Shown here one piece after another: positions 1-10,411 of a stretch of 64,000 nucleotides of DNA. The first letter of the stretch is position 1. The number at the start of each line of letters is the position of its first letter. The position numbers and the translations under genes were made by a program. The notes beneath the pieces are model-generated. The model saw nothing but the letters and a program-made list of their open reading frames with translations. It was not told where the DNA came from and did not search any database. The stretch is from Cylindrodendrum hubeiense (taxonomy: Eukaryota > Ascomycota > Sordariomycetes > Hypocreales > Nectriaceae), in assembly GCA_014621425.1 (NCBI GenBank), contig JAANBB010000212.1, forward strand, positions 1 to 64,000. The letters run 5' to 3'.

Positions 1-904
1 CAGAACTGGGCCAAGGTCGTCGACTGCGGCGACATCCCCATCACCCCGATCGACAACAACATCGCCCGCGAGCAGATGACCCAGGCCCTCAAGCAGCTCG
101 GCCAGAGGAGGACCGTCAGCGCCCTCGCCCCCAAGCCCAAGCTCATGACCCTCGGCGGTGACCACAGCTTGACGCTCCCTGCCCTGCGCGCCTTGACCGA
201 GGTCTATGGCAAGCCAATCCAGGTCCTCCACTTCGATGGTGAGTACATCTACGCCTCGATGCCTCCAGCAAAGCTCCCAGTGAGGAACCTCAACAAACTG
301 ACACCCGCCAGCTCACCTCGACACCTGGAACCCCGCCGCCTACCCCTCGTACTGGGGTGAAACCCACTTCGCCCACGGCTCCATGTTCTGGATGGCCAAC
401 CAGGAGGGCCTCCTCTCCAACTCATCCTCGGAGCGTTCCGTCCACGCCGGTCTGCGTACCCGCCTGAGCGGCACCGACTGGGCCGACAACATCGACGACA
501 CGGCCCAGAACTGGGTGCGCTTCGCCGCCGACGAGATCGACGACATCGGTGTCCAAGGCATCATCGACGGCATCCTGGCCGTGCTCGGCACCGAGAACCC
601 CGTCTACCTGTCCGTCGACATCGACGTCCTTGACCCGGCCTTTGCCCCCGGCACCGGCACCCCCGAGCCTGGTGGCTGGACTACCCGCGAGTTCATCCGC
701 ATCCTGCGCGGCCTCGAGGGGCTGAATCTCATCGGCGCCGACGTCGTCGAGGTTTCGCCCGCGTACCAGGGCAACGGCGAAGAGACATCTCTCGCGGCTG
801 CGCAGGTCGTGTATGAGCTCATCACATCCATGGTCAAGCGCGGTCTGCAAGATATGGGCAAGGAGGGCGACGGAGGTCGTGCCGATAACAAGGATGAGCT
901 GTAA
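1..904 (+). CDS. Ureohydrolase (agmatinase/guanidinobutyrase/arginase family), 5'-truncated by window edge
   Basis: Hydrolyses a guanidino compound (agmatine-like substrate) to urea plus an amine; the exact substrate cannot be read here. Two exons are visible, 1-238 and 312-904, with a 73-nt intron (GTGAGT...CCAG); together they give 277 codons including the stop, and the start lies outside the window. Family metal-binding motifs are clear: GGDHS (about 152-166), DAHLD rebuilt exactly across the splice junction, and SVDIDVLDPAFAPGTGTPEPGG-type signature around 610-680, followed by DVVEVSP. The His and Asp ligands of the binuclear Mn centre are present. The protein ends in the tetrapeptide KDEL, a canonical ER-retrieval signal, which implies a secretory-pathway enzyme if a signal peptide exists upstream. 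Some fungal agmatinases are known to carry signal peptides. Choosing agmatinase over arginase is inference. Confidence 0.93.
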
Positions 905-2530
905 AGAAGCATGTCCCGGCAGGAGTTTATCCCGGCAGGAGTATACTGAGCCCGATTCTTGCACTGGTCAGTCCTCCAACCCTGAGTGGCCAGGGGCAAA
1001 GAACACTTGACTCTTTCAGGAGATATCGATGGCCTTTCCCACATGAGAGTGTATCAATTGGAAGACTGTAAAATGAGAGCGGGCTGGCAAGGTTCGCCAA
1101 AGAGCCTTGATGGATCACGATGTATCTGATCCAATGAGATTAGGGAGTCTCTGACTTTAAAGAATGTATACAATGAGCATATGTAGGCGTTATGGAAGAG
1201 AAGATTAAAAATTGATACCACATTTCTTATCATGACAGGTCTTGAAACTTAGGTAACGGACAAGCTTCCTAGTGGCAAAAGTGAGTACCTCTAGGAACCC
1301 GTATCAAGTCCCAGTTGTCAGGAGTTGATACAGCACCCTTGTCAAGACCTAGTATGACATAAACGTTATTGCCCTAGGCAGTGAGGACAGAGGTATACTT
1401 AAGTCTTGGTGAATGTCAACTTTCTCGACTTCGCCCACTTCCTAGAGCACCTTGGGTTTATTTTTGACAAGTCGACATCACCGAGGATGATGTCGCGTGG
1501 CGGGCTCCCGCAAGAACTCAATCCTAGTCCATAAGTCATCGCGATCAATCATGCGCATGGAGGACCTGAATATTCGCAAGTGACTCGACGCCCAGAATAC
1601 CTCTATACTCAACAAAGAAGCACATCCTCCACATCTCTAGGGGCACATCGCTGTGGCAAAACGGCGATGGATGTCATCTGCCGGCCCGTTGTTCTAGCCT
1701 GTTTCCCCGTGAAGATCAGGGACGTCTACTTGACGAAGAACCCTTGTGGCTTGCAGGTCATGGGGAGCATAAGCTGTCTGATGCAAGCGTCAGGGATATT
1801 GCTGCCGGTTCGATGAATATGGAGGGTAAATAAAGCCAAGGATTGTGGTTGGGGGCCGCCGCAAGCACACGGGTCAACGAAGGGGGTTTCACTCCTCGCT
1901 GGCTGGAATGATGGCGATGAGTCCTGACAAACATCAAGCCAGATGTATGTTACCTCATCTTACGGTGGATATGGACCAGGTTTCTTCGCTTGTACAGCCA
2001 ACCAGCACACGAGGTCAACGACATGCCTCATTTCATCGATCGCTGTAAACTTTGCCAGGAAGCCTGGCGGCCGAAAAGGGTGACGAATTTCCGACGAGCT
2101 AGGAGGCACAATGCGTGAGCAATCGGGCGATTGGCCAGGCAAAGGCGAGTAAAGGCCAGTTGGAAAAGTTGAAAGGATCCATTCAGCATCGTCAACAAGC
2201 AGGCCACCTCCCTCCTGTAGATGAAGTTTCGCTTGGAACCATGATGGGAAAGGTTTCAGGTGACGGACGATCGCGTGCCAGGAGGTCCAGCTCGGTTGAG
2301 CCAGGGTCCGCTGTAGGCGAGCGCTCTTGATCTAGGCCCTGAAAGAGACTCAAACCCGTAGTTTGGGTATCGGCCCGTGTCTCTGGCATCCTGTCAGGAA
2401 GAAACATGGCTGCTGTCCACAAGGGATGAATAAAAGTTGAAGCTATGTGCAAATACCCCAGTACCTGGTCCGATGGCTATGGCTATGGCTAAAAGGGGAC
2501 CGGAAAGCCACAATCCCGGGCCACCAGGCT
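905..2530. other. Intergenic, no gene seen (3' flank of ureohydrolase)
   Basis: Contains the ureohydrolase 3' UTR and then a comparatively A/T-rich stretch (about 1130-1480). Open frames here are short, lack family motifs and have no coherent splice pattern. Nothing functional is recognised. Confidence 0.5.
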
Positions 2531-3381
2531 TTTTAATCAGTCGTGGTAACTGTGGCGCGATGGTTCAGAGATGCCTCGCCCATTCAAGGCGACAACGTGG
2601 CGGCTAACTGTGCTGCTGGACTTCAATGGTGACTTCAATGGTGAATGAGGTTGTGCTAGTACATAACCTCCGTAGGCTTGGCTGGGGCCAATTCGATAAG
2701 GTGGGGATGAGGCGCTTGTGGTGGATGGGTCTAGGGATGCACGTAAGCTGTTTGACCGGTGCATTCTGTGCGGATGCCATGTTGCGGGTGTCCAGAGATG
2801 GGGGAGGGAAAGGATTGTGCGGCGGCTCGGGGAGATGGTGAGATAGCGCGACGATGGGGCCGGTGGAGACGGCCGCAGACAGGCAAAAGCCCGTGATGGT
2901 ATGACCGATGATTGATGGCCTTTTAGAGTACGTATGTATTGCCCAGAATTTGTCTGGGGTCGGCTCAACGTCCGCGACGTGAACCGTCCGGCTGGGCTAG
3001 TCCAGGTGTCGTTTCGCATCCCGTCAAGCGTTCCTCGCTGTAAGGGAGCCGAGGGGCTGAGTGAATGGGACTCCCATGCTTTCGCGGGTTCCAGGACCCC
3101 AGGACCCCAGGAATGAAGCGCCAGGCGTAAGGCATAAAAAACGGTAGGGGTAGGGAGAACCAACACTCCAACAGTCAAGGGGAGGCTGCTGCAGCTGCGC
3201 GGCGGGATTGGTGGCAATGGTGGTAATGGTGCAGTTGGACGGGCACTGGCGGGGATGTTGTCGTGGCCGTTCCTGGGAAGTGGGAGCGGGAATCGAATCG
3301 GCGGACGGACCAGCTCCATGCCTTGGGAACGTCCATGAGGCCCCCCTGCTGATACTCATATGCTTGGGCACTCAGGGACTC

Positions 3382-3428
3382 AGTCGCAGGGACTCGCAGG
3401 GACTCGCAGGGCGTCGCAGGGACTCGGG
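3382..3428. repeat. 10-bp tandem repeat, consensus GGGACTCGCA
   Basis: Four to five imperfect copies of a 10-bp unit (GGGACTCGCA, with one GGCGTCGCA variant) lie head to tail. Seen directly; typical of a small replication-slippage array. Confidence 0.85.
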
Positions 3429-3606
3429 AGCTCGCCAGGCCAAGCAGATCCGAGAGGCAGCCTCTCTCGTGCAGCACCGGGCGTCGAGGTCCCACGCGGC
3501 TGGTGCATCTGGAAACGCCTGAGACGCTTCTTAAAATAGAACGCTATGGGCGAAGGAGGTGGTGGTTGTGGGAGGCTGACCCCCTTGCGGCAGTTTCACA
3601 GTAACT

Positions 3607-3660
3607 GGGGCGCTGGGGCACTGAGGCACTGGGGCACTGGGGCGCTGAGGCACTGGGGCT
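3607..3660. repeat. 8-bp minisatellite, GGGGC(G/A)CT / GAGGCACT
   Basis: About 6.75 consecutive 8-bp units with the pattern GGGGCGCT, GGGGCACT, GAGGCACT, GGGGCACT, GGGGCGCT, GAGGCACT, GGGGCT. The same GGGGCGCT unit recurs about three times at 42162-42186. Confidence 0.9.
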
Positions 3661-4464
3661 TGCGGCGAGGAGGCCGCCGCGAGTGCGAACGGACGGGCCT
3701 GGAATTGCTCGACCTGCCGGGCCGGTATTGTGCTCGACTGGGGGCCCACAGGAATGCTGTTGAAAGCAAGTCAAGCGCCCCTTGTGCCGTGAGAGTGGTG
3801 AATAACGAGAGTGATGACACGACAACGGCAGCATGGTCTCAGCGCTAATATGACTGCTCGTCAATAGTACATACAGAACACACCACCAGTCCGGTCGCTA
3901 CCAAATACGGGCGGTTGGACGACAGTCAACCCGACAGACATGGGCCCCAAGGTTTCCGACGGCGCCAGCGTTGTGCCGGTTTAGCGCGTAGACACGGACA
4001 GACCCATTGCACCTTTCCTAGTTGCCATTAGCCATTCGCCAATTAGGGGTCCAAGTTTAGGGGGTTGAAGAAGACAATAGGAAACCGAACATGGGAATGG
4101 GGAATGAGGTGGCATCGGTGAACGGCATGATGTGGCATCAATCTCAAGGTGGGGGGCATCGAAATCAATGAGTGGGCGATTGTGTGGCCTTACTGGGAAA
4201 GGAAGTAGGGAGTTGAATGGGATGGTGTGCGCATGATGAAATGAATGAATGGTGGATGGAAGGTGGACGGCGAGGCTGGGGGATGTGATATGTGAAGCTT
4301 GTTGGTTGGCTAGCTACTGTACTGTACTGTACCGTACCTATCTACAGTACCTACCTCTACCGGATGAAAAGGGGCACGGATGGCGATTCTTGAAAGGAAA
4401 CAAGGCCTAGAGGTCTAGAACTCAACGTTGGTAGGTACGTAGGCAGGCACTGTAGCTGTAGAGC

Positions 4465-4493
4465 CAGTACAGCACTGTACTGTGCTGGTACTG
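4465..4493. repeat. Inverted repeat (imperfect hairpin)
   Basis: Left arm CAGTACAGCAC (4465-4475) and right arm GTGCTGGTACTG (4482-4493) are complementary apart from one bulged G, around a 6-nt loop. It lies among CTGTA-type simple repeats, so it may be a by-product of these. Confidence 0.6.
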
Positions 4494-4719
4494 TACACCC
4501 TCTTGGCGGCTCTTGCCTCCCTTTGGTACAGATCACCCAGGCAGGTTCCATTGCCTTGTGACATTCTGCAGGCGATGCGCTGTCAAAGCAGCCGACAGGG
4601 CTGAATTACCGGAATGCGGTGCTCCGTGGTGGTGGACAGGTCCGGTTGGGATAGGGGAAGTACTAGTACTGCCACCCACTCAGGGGACGATGGATGACAG
4701 TGTACAGATTATCCGGGCG

Positions 4720-4746
4720 TACCTACCTACCTTAGGTAGGTAGGTA
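4720..4746. repeat. Perfect 12-bp-arm palindrome of TACC/GGTA units
   Basis: Left arm TACCTACCTACC (4720-4731), loop TTA, right arm GGTAGGTAGGTA (4735-4746). It is the best example of a TACCTA/TAGGTA motif scattered through intergenic DNA of this window. Confidence 0.85.
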
Positions 4747-5499
4747 AATTATGATATCTCAGGTACGTACGTAGTCGGGTTGACCAAGCCAAGCCAAGGT
4801 TGCAGTCGAAACACACAGCATCGACAGACATCCCGGTTGTTTCAATCCCCATCTTTGCCCTTGCGTCATATGGATTGCGTGTTTAGAGCACGCGGCGGCC
4901 GTCAAGTAAAGTCCCCAGCCGCTGTTCCTCACGGGCAGAGTCGCGTGGTCGTTGATGGCAGATGCATGCAAGCACGAGTGTGGGAGCGTGCGGATGGGCG
5001 AGTGGACTTGTTGGACACGGCGTGATTGGCCGGGCGAGCACAATACGTACGCACTACAATGTGGGAGGGAGTCCCAATGGGGACATGGCACCTGGACAGT
5101 AGGGGGTTCGTTCAGGGGGTCCTCGATTCATGGCTGCTTCCGCACAAAGCTGGCACCCCACAAAGTAGTTGCGTGCAGGACCTGTCACCGGTAATTAACG
5201 TGAGACGCGTCCACGGGTATTGAGACGGGGCTGTCTGTCTTCTTTTTTTCTTTCTTTCCCCTCGAGGTCGGGTTTCCTGGAACATCGCTGCGTGCCAGAT
5301 ACCGACCCCCAAGATAACAGATATCTAGTTTCCCGTATCCCACCCCCGTGCTCTGCAATCACAGAGCACGTTGCACAGTGGCCTCGTGCGTGCCGCTGAG
5401 CGGTGTTAGCAGCAACGGCCATGATCCCTGTCGCTGTCATTAAACTATCGGCGCAGCCAATTCCAATCTCGTCCTCTTTGGGCAATCGTCCTGCGTCGC

Positions 5500-7318
5500 C
5501 CCAGAGCCCGTGGCCCACCGTCTCGCCTTCACCCGCCGCCGCCGTCGCCGCCGCCGCTGCTGGTGGCCAATCTGTTCGGTCGATTCGATTCGTTCCCCCT
5601 GGCTAGGCCGATGGCTAGAGGCGGTCCCGGGTGCCCTGTCCCCTCGCCCTGCGGCCCTGTCGCGCGTCGCCCTCTGGGCTCTCTGGGCTCTGGGCTCTGG
5701 GCTCTGAGCACTGGGCGCTGGACCCCCTGTGCTACGTGTTCTGGGCTCCTGTCGGTTGTCGTCTTCACTTCGTACACGCTCGCTCTCACGGGGCGCCCCC
5801 CTGTCCTGCCCCGTGCTGTCGTGGTTCTGGTCTTACCGTCTAGCCTCTCTTTGCTCGCTGCAACTCCCTCCTCCTTACCGGGAAGGCTACCTAAGGTACC
5901 TTCCTACCTGTCTACCTGCCTACCTACCTATTCACCTCCCCTCTAGGTCATGGTACCTTGGGCTAGGTCAGGCACGTCGTAGCAGGCCGGCCTCATGCAG
6001 CCTCCAGCTGAAGCCTCAATTGCTGCTGCCCCCTGCCTGGCCTTGGTTCCTGTTCCTGCCCGTTCTCCCGTGCATGTCCTGTTTCTCTGCCCCATTGCTG
6101 CAACTGCTCCTGCTCCTGCTCCGGCTCGAATGCGTCTGGCAAATACGCACACCCCCCGGATCCTCAATGCTCGCTCCAAGCTGTCCGTCCCCTCCCCTAA
6201 CTCCCGGGTCCCTCTCCTGAAAGTCCCCTTCTCAGGGCTCCTTCCACCGCCGCCAACGCCAGCGCCGCCCCAGCGTCTGCATTGTCTCTCTTGTCTCCGC
6301 CTCCGCCTCCGCCGTTGTCCGTCCGTCCATCCTCTTTTGGTGTCCCTATTTTTCTTCATTTCATATCCCTCTCTCCACCTCCACCCATATCCACTATCCA
6401 CCCTCCTCCTCCACCCTCACTCCCTACCCGGTCGGCTGGTCTCTTCCTCTCCCTCCCTGACCTGACGCCTCTTTTTGCCTTATTACCTGGCCTTATTTCC
6501 TACTGCGTTGTGAATTTCCGGCCTCAGGCTCCCCGTGGTTCTGGTCTTGGACGTGGTCGCTTTCTCCAATCCGAGCTTTCTCGCTCTCTCGCTGTCTCTC
6601 TCTCTCTTCTCCACAGTCCACTCCCACCTCCGTACCTCCCACCCTCCTCCAACGACTCACCCTCTCTCCCTTTTCCCTTCTCTCCTGGCTCGTATCCTTT
6701 GGACCTTGCCTCCGAGTTGCAGCTCAGATGCTGTTCCGTCTCGCTTCCTTCTCTTGAGACACGTCTTTCTTCGGCCTCGGTCGACGCTCGTTCTGTCTGT
6801 ATTACCTTCTTAATACTTTCTCTACTTGCTTCCCCTGGATGCTCGCTTGAGCTTCCCCCTACGCGCTTCTCGCTTTTCTCCTTCGACTATTTCGACTATT
6901 TCGATACGCTCGCTCTCTGCCGCTTATACCTCTTACCTCAGCTGCCGCCTTGCCTCGCGATCCTTCTCGACTCGGCCGAAGCTCTTAAGATTCGATCACC
7001 ATATATACATACTAAACGGTCGCTTGCTGGGACGACCTACCTCGATTTCACCGGCTGTTTCCACTTGTTACGTTTGGATACCACACCGCTTGTAATCGAC
7101 TTGTGCTAGAATTACTCTGCATACTTACTCGCTTCTGCCCTTTTGAGCTCTTGAGAGCTCCTTTTCGCCCTCCGGCCTTGTTCTAACGAGCTCGGCTGAC
7201 CGTTATTTACCCACCCACTCCTCGCTTCGTGCCTTGTCAGGGCACGTCTAAATCCTTCACAACGGCTGTTCTCTCGCACAACGGGCGGGACTCGCTGGTC
7301 CCCCCTCATCTGCTCGGT
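5500..7318 (+). promoter_or_regulatory. Long pyrimidine-rich leader/promoter of the Nrd1/Mrn1-like gene
   Basis: About 1.8 kb on the + strand is strongly C/T-biased (long CTCTCTC, CCTCC and TCTTTC runs) and leads to the ATG at 7319. Such tracts are typical of promoters and 5' UTRs of highly expressed or long-leader genes in filamentous fungi. A 275-codon open frame (6282-7109) translates to Pro/Ser/Leu low complexity and is not called. There are upstream ATGs, so if the whole tract is transcribed it would carry uORFs. Includes a CTCTGGG heptamer run at 5671-5708 and a TACCTA cluster at 5889-5935. Confidence 0.5.
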
Positions 7319-9685
7319 ATGCAGGACCTCAATGGACCCGTCGGCCAGCAGGGCGCCCCCAATGGCGCCCCTGGGAACCGCTACCAAGGACACGTCTCGA
7401 AGCCCTCCAACAGCGACACTGGCTTCTCTCATGGCGCCTTCAACTCGAACATTTCGGGCTTTGCTGACCGACATCCTCGACGAGGCAACATTCCCTCCAT
7501 CAACACCCAGCCCATGACCCAGCAGCCTTCCGGCAATGGAGAGAACATGGCCACCCCCGGCACTGCTTTTGATATGCAGTTCACCCCCCTTCTCCCCTCG
7601 CAGCTTCTTCTTGGCAGCCCCTTCCAGCCCGGTACACCCGCTGCCTTTGGTAGCCCTCAGTTCCAGAGCCTTCCCGGCTTCCAGCAGGCCCAGCAGCACA
7701 TCAACCAGCAGCAGCAGAACGGAATGGCCAGCCCGGTCCAGCACAACATCTCGCCCCAGTCTTACCAGACGATGGTTTCCCCCTCGACCTACGGAGCTCC
7801 CCAGTTCTACCCGCCCCAGTCTCCCACTGGTGGCTTCAGCATGCAAACCCCCCTTCCGCCCACCTCGCCCGTGTCCATGGGTTCAGGCGTCGTCACCGGA
7901 ACCAGCCGCACTGTCTATCTTGGTAACATTCCCCCGGATACCACTGCTGAGGAGATTCTGGGCCACGTCAGGAGCGGTCAAATTGAGTCGGTCCGCCTCT
8001 TGCCGGACAAGAACTGTGCCTTCATCTCTTTCCTGGACGCCAGCTCCGCCACCCACTTCCACTCCGATGCCATCTTGAAAAAGCTCTGCATCAAGGGGCA
8101 GGATATCAAGGTCGGCTGGGGCAAGCCTTCTCAGGTCCCGACCTCCGTCGCCCTGGCTGTTCAGCAGTCTGGCGCCTCGCGCAATGTCTACCTCGGTAAC
8201 CTCCCCGAGGAGATCAGTGACGACGAGCTACGAGAGGACCTCGGCAAGTTTGGTGCCATTGACACTGTCAAGATTGTGCGCGAGAAGAGCATTGCCTTCG
8301 TCCACTACCTGTCCATTGCCAATGCCATCAAGGCTGTCTCCCAGCTCCCCCAGGAGGCCAAGTGGCAGGCTCCCCGTCGTGTCTACTACGGCAAGGATCG
8401 TTGCGCCTACGTTTCCAAGACACAGCAGCAAAACGCCGCTCAGTACCTTGGCATCGCCCCTGGATACGCCCACATGCTGACCGGCGCGGATCGCGATCTC
8501 ATTTCCAATGCCTTGGCTCAGCAGTCCGTTGCGGCTGCGGCTGTTGCTACCACTGCTGGCGGTATCAACAACCTCGGCAACCGAACCATCTACCTTGGTA
8601 ACATTCACCCCGAGACGACCATCGAGGAGATTTGCAACGTGGTCAGGGGCGGTCTGCTTCACCACATCCGCTACATCCCCGACAAGCACATCTGCTTCGT
8701 CACCTTCATCGACCCCACCGCCGCCGCGTCATTCTACGCCCTCAGCAACCTCCAGGGCTTAATGATTCACAACCGCCGCCTCAAGATCGGTTGGGGTAAG
8801 CACTCGGGTGCTCTCCCCCCTGCCATTGCCTTGGCTGTCAGTGGTGGAGCGTCGCGAAACGTCTACATCGGTAACCTGGACGAGACCTGGAATGAGGAGC
8901 GCCTCCGCCAGGACTTTTCCGAGTATGGTGAGATTGAGCTGGTCAACACTCTCCGTGAGAAGAGTTGTGCGTTCGTCAACTTCACCAACATTGCCAACGC
9001 TATCAAGGCCATCGAAGCCATCCGCGGCAAGGATGAGTACAAGAAGTTCAAGGTCAACTTTGGTAAGGACCGCTGTGGCAACCCTCCTCGCCAGATGCAG
9101 CAGAACCAGTCTCCCCGCGGAGATGGTGTCAGCTCTCCTGCGCCCAACAGCGGTTCCCAGAACTCCCAAAACGGTGGCTCGCCGACCAATGGCACCACTC
9201 CTCAGCAGTCAGCCGCGCTCTTTAACGCCAACAGCAACCCCCTGACCATGTACCTCAGTCAGGTCTCGCACCAGGCCCAGCAGCAACAGCACCAGCAGCA
9301 TCAGCAGATTGCTGTCCAGCAGAACGCTTTGTTCGGTACTGCGCAGCCCTCGCCCAGTGAGTTGGGCTTGGACGTGCCTCAGCAGGGCCCCATCTCCGGC
9401 CACGGTCAATCAGCCAGCATCTCCAACGGATACCCTGCAAACGGTGCCGCGCCGGGAGCCACTACCATCGGTGGTCTCCTGGCCCCTGGACCTCGTGGCC
9501 AACACAACCGAGCCGTCAGTCTGCCTGTGCTTGCGCCCGGCTTCGAGAATGGAGGCATCCCCGACGGCCAGGGCGAGCGACGTGGCCACCAGTACCAGGC
9601 CAGCTTCGGTGGCATGGGATCCGGCTTCGGTCTGGCTATCCAAGGTGGACTGAACGGATGGGTCGAGGAAGAGGTTGCCAACTAA
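7319..9685 (+). CDS. nrd1: RNA-binding protein with four RRMs, Nrd1 (S. pombe)/Mrn1 (S. cerevisiae) type
   Basis: Single-exon gene of 788 aa. The first ATG in this frame is 7319 (product begins MQDLNGPVG); upstream in-frame codons include only a GTG, so 7319 is the start. The N-terminus (1-190) is Gln/Pro/Ser/Gly-rich and disordered. Four RRMs follow at about 197-270, 288-360, 422-490 and 513-585. Their RNP2 motifs read VYLGNIP, VYLGNLP, IYLGNIH and VYIGNLD, and their RNP1-type strands are CAFISF, IAFVHY, ICFVTF and CAFVNF. The pairing of RRMs, with KVGWGKPS or KIGWGKHS after RRM1 and RRM3 and GKDRC after RRM2 and RRM4, is characteristic of the Nrd1/Mrn1 family. Those proteins bind mRNAs in the cytoplasm and stress granules and affect differentiation or MAPK responses. 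The C-terminus (about 600-788) is Gln-rich, with a QQQ/HQQ tract near residue 655. Confidence 0.95.
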   Translation: MQDLNGPVGQQGAPNGAPGNRYQGHVSKPSNSDTGFSHGAFNSNISGFADRHPRRGNIPSINTQPMTQQPSGNGENMATPGTAFDMQFTPLLPSQLLLGSPFQPGTPAAFGSPQFQSLPGFQQAQQHINQQQQNGMASPVQHNISPQSYQTMVSPSTYGAPQFYPPQSPTGGFSMQTPLPPTSPVSMGSGVVTGTSRTVYLGNIPPDTTAEEILGHVRSGQIESVRLLPDKNCAFISFLDASSATHFHSDAILKKLCIKGQDIKVGWGKPSQVPTSVALAVQQSGASRNVYLGNLPEEISDDELREDLGKFGAIDTVKIVREKSIAFVHYLSIANAIKAVSQLPQEAKWQAPRRVYYGKDRCAYVSKTQQQNAAQYLGIAPGYAHMLTGADRDLISNALAQQSVAAAAVATTAGGINNLGNRTIYLGNIHPETTIEEICNVVRGGLLHHIRYIPDKHICFVTFIDPTAAASFYALSNLQGLMIHNRRLKIGWGKHSGALPPAIALAVSGGASRNVYIGNLDETWNEERLRQDFSEYGEIELVNTLREKSCAFVNFTNIANAIKAIEAIRGKDEYKKFKVNFGKDRCGNPPRQMQQNQSPRGDGVSSPAPNSGSQNSQNGGSPTNGTTPQQSAALFNANSNPLTMYLSQVSHQAQQQQHQQHQQIAVQQNALFGTAQPSPSELGLDVPQQGPISGHGQSASISNGYPANGAAPGATTIGGLLAPGPRGQHNRAVSLPVLAPGFENGGIPDGQGERRGHQYQASFGGMGSGFGLAIQGGLNGWVEEEVAN

Positions 9686-10411
9686 TGAAACTCCTGCATC
9701 TCACAAATTCACTCTCTGCGCGGACGAGAAGTAACGGGAAAAATTGCCTAATTGTTGTAATTGCCGAACGGGTCTTGTGCCTTGTCCTTTCATGTTGGGT
9801 TTACACACGCCTTATTTCTTTGTTTCATCCCTTTTCTTGATAATTACCTCATTCGGTGTATGATGTTGGATCTGCCTTTTCCCGGGTATTCCGCCCAGCG
9901 CGAGAAGTTTTTATCTTCCGGTTTCCTGTTCCATGGCTTGGAGAGGAGAGATGAAGGGGAGGAGAATTTGTGGTTAATAGTCCCCGGTGAAGCGGGGGCC
10001 TCACGGCTGAAATGTGTAGGAGAGAGCGTGCGGATGGTAGACGGCACCAGTGGGGGATAAGAGGGGATGTATCATCTGCATGTATGTCTATTGCGGAGTA
10101 TGGTTAAGTTAGTTACTATAGTCTCGAATGCGATCAGGATATGGTCAGCTCCCAAACGTCTTCCGATACTCGTAGATTCTTGTACTGTAGTCTATTTCAC
10201 TATTCATGTGAGATCTATATAATGATTAACTCGAAGGACCCGCAGCTGCTTTTCCGTAGTTTCCCAACTATGTACGAGAGGTCTAAACGCAATGCGCACC
10301 ATCAAGGTCGATGCCGACGGCTAATCCGACATATCAACTCCTAAACTCCAACAAAAAGAGGATATCGAGTTCTTTACTGAGACCCTGCTCTTTCATGTCA
10401 CTTTGATGTAA
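9686..10411. other. Convergent 3' flanks, no gene seen
   Basis: Lies between the stop codons of the RRM gene (+) and the acid phosphatase (-). Relatively A/T-rich from about 10080 to 10400, as expected for two 3' UTRs. No supported open frame. Confidence 0.55.

Larger units (their letters stand above)
2531..5500. other. Gene-poor intergenic DNA with minisatellites and hairpins
   Basis: Long open frames on both strands (for example around 2537-3319 minus) are proline/serine/arginine low-complexity translations of skewed DNA and show no domain, so none is called. The region holds a 10-bp repeat (3382-3428), an 8-bp minisatellite (3607-3660), CTGTA repeats (4316-4340) and two hairpins (4465-4493 and 4720-4746), listed separately. 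Confidence 0.5.

Noticed and set aside
1800..1815. GGTTCGATGAA resembling a tRNA B box
   Set aside because: No A box or cloverleaf could be formed around it; B-box-like matches by chance are common.
2537..3319. 260-codon minus-strand open frame
   Set aside because: Pro/Ser/Arg-rich composition without motifs, overlapped by other equally long frames; likely composition artefact.
6282..7109. 275-codon + strand open frame
   Set aside because: Ser/Pro/Leu low complexity from C/T-rich leader DNA; no domain, and it ends before the RRM gene.
7112..7846. 244-codon minus-strand frame
   Set aside because: Antisense of the RRM gene's Gln/Pro-rich N-terminus and leader.
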